Of a stretch of 14,145 bases of DNA, positions 7,786 to 14,145 are shown piece by piece (positions within the stretch are counted from its first letter, which is position 1; the number at the start of each line of letters is the position of its first letter). The stretch covers positions 1 through 14,145 of the forward strand of contig JAUUYO010000064.1 of assembly GCA_030590405.1 (NCBI GenBank), read 5' to 3'. Source of the stretch: Kangiellaceae bacterium (GTDB lineage Bacteria > Pseudomonadota > Gammaproteobacteria > Enterobacterales > Kangiellaceae). Below the pieces are notes generated by a model. That model searched no databases. It saw only the letters and a list, made by a program, of their open reading frames with translations, and was not told where the DNA came from. The position numbers and the translations under genes were made by a program.

Positions 7786-7864
7786 AGAACCCTCTCCCAA
7801 ACCCTCTCCCAAAGGGAGAGGGGCTAAGGTCTCCTCCCCTTGGAAGGGGAGGTCGAAAGGTTCT
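7786..7864. repeat. Cluster of GC-rich hairpins within an outer inverted repeat
   Basis: The ends AGAACC (7786-7791) and GGTTCT (7859-7864) are inverted copies. Inside are a 12-bp tandem duplication of CCCTCTCCCAAA (7790-7813), a hairpin with arms CCCTCTCCC (7802-7810) and GGGAGAGGG (7814-7822), and a second hairpin with arms CCTCCCCTT (7833-7841) and AAGGGGAGG (7844-7852). It lies in the 174-bp gap between the thiolase and the extra acyl-CoA dehydrogenase. The layout is that of a REP/MITE-like extragenic repeat. In the transcript the stems could stabilise or attenuate the mRNA. No T-run follows on the minus strand, so it is not a clear terminator. Confidence 0.75.
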
Positions 7865-7902
7865 AAAGTCCCATATTATCTAAAGGTAAAATAACTAATC
7901 GA

Positions 7903-9084
7903 TTAAATCAATTCAATCGCCATAGCCGTTGCTTCACCGCCGCCGATACAAAGCGATGCGACACCTTTACTCTTACCATATTTCTTAAGTGCGGCAATTA
8001 ATGTTACAACAATTCGTGTTCCACTGGTGCCGATAGGATGACCTAACGCGCAGGCCCCGCCATGCACATTGACTTTATTTTCGTCCAACTCTAAATCTTT
8101 AATCGCCGCCATAGTGACCACTGCAAAAGCTTCGTTGATTTCAAATAGATCAACATCATCAACATTCCATTCAATTTTTTCTAATAATGTTTTCATGGCG
8201 ATAACTGGCGCAATAGTAAACTCGGCTGGCTTTCGGGCATGGGTGCTATGACCAACGATTTTTGCCAATGGTTTTAAGCCGCGTTTTTCGGCTTCAGATT
8301 GACGCATTAATACAACCGCCGCTGCGCCGTCCGATATTGAGCTGGCATTGGCCGCAGTGACGGTGCCATCTTTTTTGAAAGCAGGGCGTAGCGCCGGGAT
8401 TTTATCTGGGCGGGCTTTAAGTGGTTGCTCATCATGCTCGACAGTCACTTCACCTTTACGCGATTTGATAACAACGGGAGTGACTTCTGAATCAAAAGAG
8501 CCATCTTCAATCGCTTGTTTGGATTTTGCCAGAGAACTGATTGCAAATGCATCTTGTTGTTCGCGGCTAAAGGAGTAACGATCGGCGCAATCTTCTGCAA
8601 AAATACCCATGGCTTTACCTTCATAGGCATCTTCTAAACCGTCAAAAGCCATATGGTCAAGTAATGTACCGTGACCGAAACGATAACCGCTACGCGCTTT
8701 TGGCAACATGTGTGGGGCATTACTCATGCTTTCCATTCCACCAGCGACCATCACAGTATTAGTTCCTACGGTTAACAAATCATTAGCAAGCATGATGGAT
8801 TTCATGCCAGAACCACAAACTTTGTTGATTGTTGTGCAACCAGTCGATAAAGGTAAGTCGGCACTGAGAGCGGCTTGGCGAGCAGGTGCTTGACCGAGTG
8901 CGGCAGGTAATACACAACCCATAATAACTTCTTCTACATCTGCAGAATCAACGCCTGAACGCTCTACTGCTGCTTTTATGGCTGTAGCGCCTAGCTCGGT
9001 TGTTTTAACCGCAGAAAGGTCGCCCATAAAGCCACCCATTGGAGTTCGCGCCATACCGATGATAACAATTGGATCTTGTGACAT
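7903..9084 (-). CDS. Acetyl-CoA C-acetyltransferase (thiolase)
   Basis: Cleaves acetoacetyl-CoA, or another 3-ketoacyl-CoA such as 2-methylacetoacetyl-CoA, with CoA; the reverse is condensation of two acetyl-CoA. It is a 393-residue biosynthetic/degradative type II thiolase. The nucleophile Cys90 is in NKVCGSGMKS (87-96). NEAF (317-320), GGACALGHPIGTSGTR (342-357, His349) and SLCIGGGEA (377-385, Cys379) complete the active site. The ATG has AAGGA at good spacing. It follows liuA and would finish leucine degradation by splitting acetoacetyl-CoA made from the acetoacetate released by LiuE. The CoA transferase or acetoacetyl-CoA synthetase this needs is not in the window. The exact chain-length preference cannot be read from sequence. 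Confidence 0.93.
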   Translation of the reverse strand: MSQDPIVIIGMARTPMGGFMGDLSAVKTTELGATAIKAAVERSGVDSADVEEVIMGCVLPAALGQAPARQAALSADLPLSTGCTTINKVCGSGMKSIMLANDLLTVGTNTVMVAGGMESMSNAPHMLPKARSGYRFGHGTLLDHMAFDGLEDAYEGKAMGIFAEDCADRYSFSREQQDAFAISSLAKSKQAIEDGSFDSEVTPVVIKSRKGEVTVEHDEQPLKARPDKIPALRPAFKKDGTVTAANASSISDGAAAVVLMRQSEAEKRGLKPLAKIVGHSTHARKPAEFTIAPVIAMKTLLEKIEWNVDDVDLFEINEAFAVVTMAAIKDLELDENKVNVHGGACALGHPIGTSGTRIVVTLIAALKKYGKSKGVASLCIGGGEATAMAIELI

Positions 9085-9098
9085 GATTTTTTCCTTAA

Positions 9099-9138
9099 TC
9101 TGTTAATCTTAAATTAATAAGTCTGTTAATCTTAAATT
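9099..9138. repeat. 17-bp direct repeat with 23-bp period, liuA-thiolase gap
   Basis: TCTGTTAATCTTAAATT occurs exactly at 9099-9115 and 9122-9138. It sits in the 152-bp gap between liuA and the thiolase, just before the thiolase ribosome-binding site. It may be a simple local duplication. The 23-bp spacing is roughly two helical turns, so a protein-binding role cannot be excluded. Confidence 0.8.
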
Positions 9139-9144
9139 GATGTT

Positions 9145-9163
9145 TCTTTCTATTAGAGAAAGA
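9145..9163. other. Short AT-rich hairpin in the liuA-thiolase gap
   Basis: The arms TCTTTCT (9145-9151) and AGAAAGA (9157-9163) pair over a 5-base loop. The stem is weak and no T-run follows on the minus strand, so it is not called a terminator. The rest of the 152-bp gap is AT-rich, with a lone TATAAT on the minus strand (9224-9229) that lacks a -35. Confidence 0.35.
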
Positions 9164-9236
9164 GAAATTTGTACAAGGATATTTTAATTGTAATTATCCG
9201 CCTAAATACTGGTAATTAGTATCATTATAAAGGCCC

Positions 9237-10397
9237 TTAAGCGGTCTCATTAAATAATTCGCGGCCAATTAACATCCGTCTGATTTCTGATGTTCCTGCG
9301 CCGATTTCATAAAGTTTGGCATCTCGCAACAAACGTCCCGTTGCAAATTCGTTGATATAACCATTTCCGCCCAAACATTGAATGGCTTCCAACGCCATTT
9401 GAGTGGCTTTTTCTGCCGCATAAAGGATAACACCTGCGGCATCTTTACGGGTCGTTTCGCCGCGATCACACGCTTTTGCAACATTGTAAACGTAGGATTT
9501 TGTAGCATTCATGGTAGTGTACATATCGGCCAGCTTGCCTTGCATTAACTGAAATTCACCGATGGCTTTACCGAACTGCTTTCTTTCATGAATGTAAGGC
9601 AAAACAATATCCATACAGGCTTGCATGATACCGGTTGAACCACCGGATAAAACCACGCGCTCATAATCCAGGCCACTCATTAATACGGTGACACCACGAT
9701 TTAAACCACCTAATATGTTTTCTTTTGGGACGATACAATCTTCAAAAACCAGCTCGCAAGTATTGGAGCCTCTCATTCCTAGTTTATCGAGTTTTTGGGC
9801 CGTAGAAAAACCGGTAAATGTTTTCTCGATGATAAATGCGGTGATACCTCTTGAGCCTGCGTCCTTATCGGTTTTTGCGTAAACAATCAGTACATTGGCA
9901 TCTGGTCCATTGGTGATCCACATTTTATTGCCATTGAGCAGATAATGATCGCCTTTGTCTTCGGCTTTTAGAGACATGCTAACGACATCTGAGCCGGATC
10001 CCGGCTCGCTCATGGCTAACGCGCCAATATATTCGCCGCTACATAATTTGGGTAAATATTTAAGTTTTTGTTCTTCGGTACCATTTTTTCTCATCTGATT
10101 AAGACACAGGTTGGAGTGAGCGCCATAACTTAAGCCGATACTGGCTGACGCGCGACTTATTTCTTCCATAGCGACAACATGCTCAAGATAGCCAAGTCCG
10201 GAACCGCCGTATTGCTCTTCGACCGTCATGCCTAACAAGCCCATCTCACCGAATTTTTCCCAAAGATGGTTGGGAAACTCATTGTCTCTGTCAACTTGCT
10301 CGGCAATTGGCGCGATTTCTTTTGCTGCAAAAGCTCTAACGGTATCGCGGATCATATCCGTGGTTTCGCCAAGATTGAAGTTTAAACCCTGTATCAT
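9237..10397 (-). CDS. liuA: Isovaleryl-CoA dehydrogenase
   Basis: Flavin-dependent oxidation of isovaleryl-CoA to 3-methylcrotonyl-CoA, the first committed step after the branched-chain ketoacid dehydrogenase; electrons go to electron-transfer flavoprotein. It has 386 residues, normal for the family. ACAD signature 1 is ALAMSEPGSGSDVV (126-139) and signature 2 lies around QCLGGNGYINEFATGR (340-355). Two features identify it as isovaleryl-CoA dehydrogenase rather than a generic ACAD: the base is Glu246 in LDYERVVLSGG (243-253), and the usual Glu near the C terminus is replaced in GAGTSE (366-371). The start ATG has GAGG at good spacing. Only 9 bp separate the liuR stop and this ATG (10398-10407), so the two are co-transcribed. 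Confidence 0.96.
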   Translation of the reverse strand: MIQGLNFNLGETTDMIRDTVRAFAAKEIAPIAEQVDRDNEFPNHLWEKFGEMGLLGMTVEEQYGGSGLGYLEHVVAMEEISRASASIGLSYGAHSNLCLNQMRKNGTEEQKLKYLPKLCSGEYIGALAMSEPGSGSDVVSMSLKAEDKGDHYLLNGNKMWITNGPDANVLIVYAKTDKDAGSRGITAFIIEKTFTGFSTAQKLDKLGMRGSNTCELVFEDCIVPKENILGGLNRGVTVLMSGLDYERVVLSGGSTGIMQACMDIVLPYIHERKQFGKAIGEFQLMQGKLADMYTTMNATKSYVYNVAKACDRGETTRKDAAGVILYAAEKATQMALEAIQCLGGNGYINEFATGRLLRDAKLYEIGAGTSEIRRMLIGRELFNETA

Positions 10398-10407
10398 AAC
10401 TGCCTCT

Positions 10408-10779
10408 TTACTTGATTAATCGGTTTTCCAGTTGGTTAAGTTCTAACAACATGGTTTCAATGTCTTTTTGTTGTTGATTTAATGCCTTACGTCGTTGTTC
10501 AATTTTGTCCAGTAGCAGTTCGGTTTGCTTTTGTTCGCCGCTAGGGGAGTCGTACATGGTAATTATTTCGCGGATTTCTGCTAATGAAAAGCCAATCCTT
10601 TTACCTCTCAGGATCAACTGTAATCTAACTCTGTCACCTTTAGTGTAAATTCGCTGTGAGCCAGCTCGCTTAGGGGATATGAGTTGCTCTTGTTCATAAT
10701 GGCGGATCGAGCGAGGGGTTATCTCAAATTCTTTTGATAATTCGCTGATCGAATAGGTTTGTTGGTTTATTTCGTTCAT
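10408..10779 (-). CDS. liuR: MerR-family regulator of leucine/isovalerate degradation
   Basis: Transcription factor expected to bind the palindrome just upstream of its own gene and control the liu operon. It has 123 residues. The N-terminal winged HTH of MerR type is YSISELSKEF (10-19), ITPRSIRHYEQEQLISPKR (20-38), then QRIYTKGDRVRLQLI (42-56). GFSLAEIREII (63-73) follows. A Gln/Glu/Lys-rich C-terminal helix (about 80-120) should form the antiparallel dimer coiled coil. There are no Cys residues of the metal-sensing or SoxR type, which fits LiuR sensing a CoA or acid intermediate. The first gene of the operon, it ends 10 bp before liuA. No Shine-Dalgarno precedes the ATG; see the promoter entry. 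Confidence 0.93.
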   Translation of the reverse strand: MNEINQQTYSISELSKEFEITPRSIRHYEQEQLISPKRAGSQRIYTKGDRVRLQLILRGKRIGFSLAEIREIITMYDSPSGEQKQTELLLDKIEQRRKALNQQQKDIETMLLELNQLENRLIK

Positions 10780-10785
10780 GGATAT

Positions 10786-10814
10786 ATTATAAGTTACCTT
10801 TACGTTAACGTAAA
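10786..10814 (-). promoter_or_regulatory. liuR-liu operon promoter
   Basis: On the minus strand a -35 hexamer TTTACG (10809-10814) and a perfect -10 TATAAT (10786-10791) are separated by 17 bp. The expected start of transcription, 7 bp after the -10, is 10779, the A of the liuR ATG. This predicts a leaderless transcript, in line with the missing Shine-Dalgarno. The -35 matches consensus at four of six positions. Confidence 0.65.
10799..10814. promoter_or_regulatory. Predicted LiuR operator
   Basis: TTTACGTTAACGTAAA is a perfect 16-bp palindrome with ACGT half-site cores. It overlaps the -35 and first part of the spacer of the liu promoter, as expected for repression. Its form resembles what I recall of reported LiuR sites in gammaproteobacteria. 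No second copy was seen in the window. Confidence 0.75.
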
Positions 10815-11011
10815 TATGAGATTTTGTGGTTTGACCAGGATAGTTGCTAGGATTAGGCGTTAGTTACGGTTACAATCGCCTATTAGAGTGCGATTTCGTG
10901 AGTAGGTTAATGACATGCCGATAACTGTTTATATAGGCAGAATATGTACTGAACAGTCACAAGAATTAAAACTACAACAAAAACAATAAGAACGGTTTGT
11001 TAGGAAGGTAT
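10815..11011. other. Divergent intergenic region, liu operon to diguanylate cyclase
   Basis: About 200 bp that should hold the promoter of the plus-strand signalling genes. No strong promoter is visible; the best weak match is ATGACA (10910-10915) with TATAGG (10932-10937) at 16-bp spacing. An imperfect inverted repeat, TAGGCG (10854-10859) with CGCCTA (10877-10882), might be an operator or hairpin. The last bases, AGGAAGG (11002-11008), are the ribosome-binding site of the next gene. Confidence 0.35.
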
Positions 11012-12538
11012 ATGACACAAGAAATTAATTATTATTTATCCTGGGTGGATGATGATAATCAATTGCATACAAAAATATTGCAGCCAGAAAACGGTGAGTT
11101 ATTGATAGGCCGCTCATCTCATGCTGATATATTGGTAATAAACTCTAGCGTCTCCCGTCAACACGTTCAACTCGTCTGGCGGGAAGAGCACCTGGTTGTC
11201 AAAGATCTTAACTCAAGTTTTGGTACCTGGGTTAATAATGTACGTTTAGAAGCCAACCAAAGCCAGGTTATTTATGCAGACACTGAAATCCGCCTTGGTA
11301 ATTTAAGTTTGTGGTATGAACTGCGCAGTCAGCAAGATGAACAATACCTTTTGCAAACCTGTTTTCATCCTAATAAAAACATCAAGGAAATGGAACTATC
11401 AACTGAGATAAGTACTCTCAGAGCTAAGTTACAACAGCATTTACAAGAACATTGTGGTCGGGGAGAAAGAACAGACCAGTTAATTGAGACAATTGATAAA
11501 GATTTATTTGAGCTAAATGCCAGGCAGCAAGAGCGACTAAAAGAGCAACGCATTTTGCACTCCATTAGTCACTTATTAAATCGTAGCCTGACGATTACTG
11601 AGTTATTAAAAAACGCGCTTGACTTGATTAGCAAGGTATTAACGGCTGATCGTGGGTTTGTGGTTTTATTTGACGCGGACACGCAGCGATTTGAGCCTGT
11701 TGCCTCTAGCAATTTCAACCCGCCTGCCTGGCCTGTTGCTGATCTGTCATCTCAAAATTATAGTCAAACATTGGTCCAGCGCTGTTATCAACAAAACAAG
11801 GTCTTAATCATAGGTGATGTACAGCTGAACAGCTCCCTGGACGAGGTGAAAAGCATTCAGGCGTCCGGGATCCGTAGTGTCGCAATTGTGCCTCTACAAC
11901 AAAATGAAAAGGTGGTTGGTGTGGTCTACGTTGATAACATCAACCGAACGCATTGTTTTGACCCACGACAAATCCCATTTTTAGAGACCTTTGCCGCCCA
12001 TACTTCCATCGCACTTTACAACGCACAACTCTATAAAAGAGCGATAACTGATGATTTGACACAGCTTTATACCCGTAAATATATAGATGAACGGTTAGAA
12101 CAAGAGATCTTGCGTGCACAGCGTTATCATCGGCCTTTTAGTATTTTAGTATTGGATTTGGACCATTTTAAACGGATTAATGACAACTATGGCCATAACA
12201 GTGGCGATCAAGTTTTACAGGTGTTCTCAGGGATCCTTAAAGAACAACTTCGCGATGGCGATATCGCTGGCCGTATCGGCGGTGAAGAGTTTATTATTAT
12301 TCTAGGAGAAACCGATCTGGAAGGAGCCCATATATTCGCCGAACGTATTCGTTTGAAAACTGAGCAACAATTGGTCGAAAAGGACGGGCAGAATATTTCG
12401 GTAACTGTCAGTATCGGTGTTGCCAACTACCAGAGTAAATATGGCAGTCAGGCTATTAAGCTTTTGGAAGATGCAGACGAAGCACTCTATCAGGCAAAGG
12501 GTTCTGGACGCAATCGTGTCGTTAGCATAGAAAAATAA
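11012..12538 (+). CDS. FHA-GAF-GGDEF diguanylate cyclase
   Basis: Predicted cytosolic enzyme making c-di-GMP from two GTP. Domains in 508 residues: an FHA phosphothreonine-binding domain (about 25-105) with GRSSHADI (33-40), SSVSRQH (45-51) and DLNSSFGTWVN (65-75), including Arg34, Ser48 and Arg49 for the phosphate; a Gln/Glu-rich linker helix (about 125-185); a GAF sensor domain (about 190-340); and a GGDEF domain (about 345-508). The catalytic motif is GGEEF (423-427). An inhibitory-site RxxD (Arg414-Asp417) lies five residues before it, so product feedback is expected. DLDHFKRINDNYGH (382-395) is intact. There is no signal peptide or membrane segment. The ATG at 11012 is chosen over a TTG at 10997 because AGGAAGG lies at good spacing. 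It is followed 42 bp later by a kinase gene, suggesting a shared transcript. Confidence 0.92.
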   Translation: MTQEINYYLSWVDDDNQLHTKILQPENGELLIGRSSHADILVINSSVSRQHVQLVWREEHLVVKDLNSSFGTWVNNVRLEANQSQVIYADTEIRLGNLSLWYELRSQQDEQYLLQTCFHPNKNIKEMELSTEISTLRAKLQQHLQEHCGRGERTDQLIETIDKDLFELNARQQERLKEQRILHSISHLLNRSLTITELLKNALDLISKVLTADRGFVVLFDADTQRFEPVASSNFNPPAWPVADLSSQNYSQTLVQRCYQQNKVLIIGDVQLNSSLDEVKSIQASGIRSVAIVPLQQNEKVVGVVYVDNINRTHCFDPRQIPFLETFAAHTSIALYNAQLYKRAITDDLTQLYTRKYIDERLEQEILRAQRYHRPFSILVLDLDHFKRINDNYGHNSGDQVLQVFSGILKEQLRDGDIAGRIGGEEFIIILGETDLEGAHIFAERIRLKTEQQLVEKDGQNISVTVSIGVANYQSKYGSQAIKLLEDADEALYQAKGSGRNRVVSIEK

Positions 12539-12580
12539 ATTTCTTGTCAGATCTAACAATAATAAGACAACTAAACTTAA

Positions 12581-14145
12581 ATGAATAAAATTGAAATCCA
12601 GGGATGCCAAAAATGTCACCACCAAAACTCAAAGGATTCCCTTTGTTGCGACCTATGTGGTTGGGCGTTAGCGACAGTAGGCATGGACATCACCATTGCG
12701 CCTGGAGTTGATCCAGATATAACAATTGCGCCTATGACTGAGCGTTTAGATTCGCTTAACCTGCCTGCTGACAAGGCCTATAATCCGAATGAGCAATTAG
12801 CTCACTTCAAAATCAATGAAATCATTGGCGAGGGCGGTATGGGTGCTGTCTATCGGGCCAGAGATCTTAAGTTAGAACGTTTTGTCGCGTTAAAGCTTTT
12901 TCGCACTCAAGCAGATACAGAGCAAACTGGTAGTCAGCAGCTGTTAGATGAAGCGCGCCTGGCTTGTAAGCTTAATCATCCCAACATTGTGACTATTTAT
13001 GATATTGCCCGAGGCCAGGATAGCAATTTTATTGTAATGGAATGGGTTGATGGTCAGTCGCTGGATCGGTTGATCCCTGCGAGTGGCTTTCCAATTGAAA
13101 AGGCTCTGGAATACGCTTGCCAGATTGCTGATGGTATCAATTGCGCACATCGAAACGGCATTATTCATCGGGACATCAAACCGCAAAATATTATGTTGAC
13201 CAAAGGGGGACGGATAAAAATTCTTGATTTCGGTATCGCTGGTTTATTGCGTCAACAAAGTGAAACTGCCAAAAGTTTAGTAGATACCCAGGCAATTGGG
13301 GATGATCCAGAAATCACATATTCGAATGGGATCACTGGCACACCTTACTATATGTCGCCAGAGCAGGCCTTAGGGCAACCGCTTGATCAACGTGCCGATA
13401 TTTTTTCTTTTGGCATTGTTTTGTATCAGATGCTCAGCGGGCAGCAGCCATTTAAAGGCAAGAGTATTGATGAACTAAAAAAGGCGATTGTCGGCGGTAA
13501 TTACATCCCACTTAAACAACGCTTGCCTGAACTTGCACAACCCATCGTTGCGTTGATCGATAAGATGCTGGCGGTTGATAAAAACGAGCGTTGGCAAACA
13601 TCAGAGCAATTAGCAAAAGCGATCAACGCAATCTATCAGCAATTGACTGAACGTAAGAACTGGTGGCAACGCCGCCATTGGTTTAGCAGAATAGCGATTA
13701 TTATGCCGTTTATGTTGGTTTTGGGGTGGAGTGTCAGGGAGATCGTGTTTCCACCATCCACTCAGGAATTGATCGAACGGCAACTGGCGGAGGCGACCAA
13801 AATAGCAGTGTTGCCTTTTGACAATATTAGTGGAGATCCGCTGCTTCAAATTTTTAGTGATGGTTTAGCGGTTGCCTTAAGTAACGATTTGGCAGATGTT
13901 GGTCGAAGTAGGGGGGGGAGTTGGATAGTTCCATCGACCGAGATAGGGCGTATGAAAGATGTTTCTGTAAAGAAGGTCAGTGATAAATATGGTATCGAAC
14001 TAGTTTTGACCGGTAGTGTGCAGCATATGGGGTCGACACGGCTTTTGGTATTGAATTTGATAAATGCTAATGATGGATTACAGCTAAAAACGGTTGAGAT
14101 CAGTATTGATGCGGATAAGTTATTTCAGGGACACAACAAAATTAG
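12581..14145 (+). CDS. Membrane-anchored Ser/Thr protein kinase with TolB-like domain, partial at right edge
   Basis: My own translation from the ATG at 12581 stays open for 521 codons to the window edge, so the 3' part is missing. Residues 9-26 form a zinc-ribbon-like CxxC...CxxC (Cys9, Cys12, Cys23, Cys26). The motif DITIAP follows twice (36-41, 46-51). The kinase domain (about 74-345) is complete: GEGGMGAV (83-90), Lys105 in VALK, HRDIKPQN (196-203), DFG (216-218) and SPEQ (259-262). The stretch from DFG to SPE, about 42 residues, is long. A hydrophobic segment, IAIIMPFMLVLGW (371-383), flanked by Arg/Trp, should anchor it with the following TolB/FlgO-like part (from about 405, IAVLPFDNISGDP) in the periplasm; TPRs often follow in such proteins. 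No good Shine-Dalgarno precedes the ATG, so the start is less certain; it keeps the Cys motif. Only 42 bp separate it from the cyclase. Confidence 0.88.
   Translation, partial: MNKIEIQGCQKCHHQNSKDSLCCDLCGWALATVGMDITIAPGVDPDITIAPMTERLDSLNLPADKAYNPNEQLAHFKINEIIGEGGMGAVYRARDLKLERFVALKLFRTQADTEQTGSQQLLDEARLACKLNHPNIVTIYDIARGQDSNFIVMEWVDGQSLDRLIPASGFPIEKALEYACQIADGINCAHRNGIIHRDIKPQNIMLTKGGRIKILDFGIAGLLRQQSETAKSLVDTQAIGDDPEITYSNGITGTPYYMSPEQALGQPLDQRADIFSFGIVLYQMLSGQQPFKGKSIDELKKAIVGGNYIPLKQRLPELAQPIVALIDKMLAVDKNERWQTSEQLAKAINAIYQQLTERKNWWQRRHWFSRIAIIMPFMLVLGWSVREIVFPPSTQELIERQLAEATKIAVLPFDNISGDPLLQIFSDGLAVALSNDLADVGRSRGGSWIVPSTEIGRMKDVSVKKVSDKYGIELVLTGSVQHMGSTRLLVLNLINANDGLQLKTVEISIDADKLFQGHNKI
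13911..13918 (+). repeat. G8 mononucleotide tract in the kinase gene
   Basis: Eight consecutive G bases sit inside the TolB-like part of the kinase gene. They are read as AGG GGG GGG (Arg-Gly-Gly) after an AGT codon, and the frame is correct on both sides. Gain or loss of one base would truncate the protein soon after the membrane segment. Confidence 0.9.

Noticed and set aside
10997..11011. TTG start giving five extra residues to the diguanylate cyclase
   Set aside because: The ATG at 11012 has AGGAAGG at proper spacing; the TTG has no ribosome site and the extension would overlap that site.
12544..12572. Inverted TTGTC/GACAA pair between cyclase and kinase as a terminator
   Set aside because: The 5-bp stem with a long loop and no T-run is too weak.
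12302..12625. 107-codon minus-strand ORF
   Set aside because: It is antisense to the conserved GGDEF domain and the start of the kinase gene, with no family resemblance.
13610..13849. Minus-strand ORF of 79 codons
   Set aside because: It is antisense to the continuous kinase reading frame, which carries clear family motifs on both sides.

Overview
The window looks like a chromosomal segment of a gammaproteobacterium of fairly low GC, possibly a marine Kangiella/Aliikangiella-type lineage. The family is a guess from gene content and order; the class rests on a liuR-led leucine operon, aat, and a TolB-type Ser/Thr kinase.

Region 1 (about 36-10814, all on the minus strand) is a leucine/isovalerate degradation operon. 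In transcription order it reads liuR (MerR regulator), liuA (isovaleryl-CoA dehydrogenase), a thiolase, a second acyl-CoA dehydrogenase of the short/branched-chain type, liuB and liuD (the two methylcrotonyl-CoA carboxylase subunits, with liuC between them), liuC (methylglutaconyl-CoA hydratase) and liuE (HMG-CoA lyase). Together LiuA, LiuBD, LiuC and LiuE take isovaleryl-CoA to acetyl-CoA plus acetoacetate. The thiolase can finish the job once acetoacetate is activated; the activating enzyme is not in the window. A perfect 16-bp palindrome overlaps a good promoter just before liuR and is the likely LiuR operator. That promoter sits so close to the liuR ATG that its transcript may be leaderless. 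aat (N-degron tagging transferase) follows liuE on the same strand.

The operon is unusually rich in small repeats at its gene junctions. There is a 17-bp direct repeat between liuA and the thiolase, a cluster of GC-rich hairpins between the thiolase and the extra dehydrogenase, a 141-bp MITE-like palindromic element between that dehydrogenase and liuB, a 9-bp tandem repeat between liuC and liuD, and a 15-bp tandem repeat that gives LiuE an atypical SNRKN-repeat tail.

Region 2 (about 11012-14145, plus strand) is a divergent signalling pair. The first gene is an FHA-GAF-GGDEF diguanylate cyclase. The second, 42 bp downstream, is a Ser/Thr protein kinase with an N-terminal zinc-ribbon-like segment, a twice-repeated DITIAP motif, a kinase domain, one membrane segment and a TolB-like domain; it runs off the right edge. 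The pairing suggests that Ser/Thr phosphorylation, read by the FHA domain, controls c-di-GMP synthesis. This is the most interesting functional inference in the window. I found no RNA genes, CRISPR arrays, insertion-sequence transposases or convincing intrinsic terminators.
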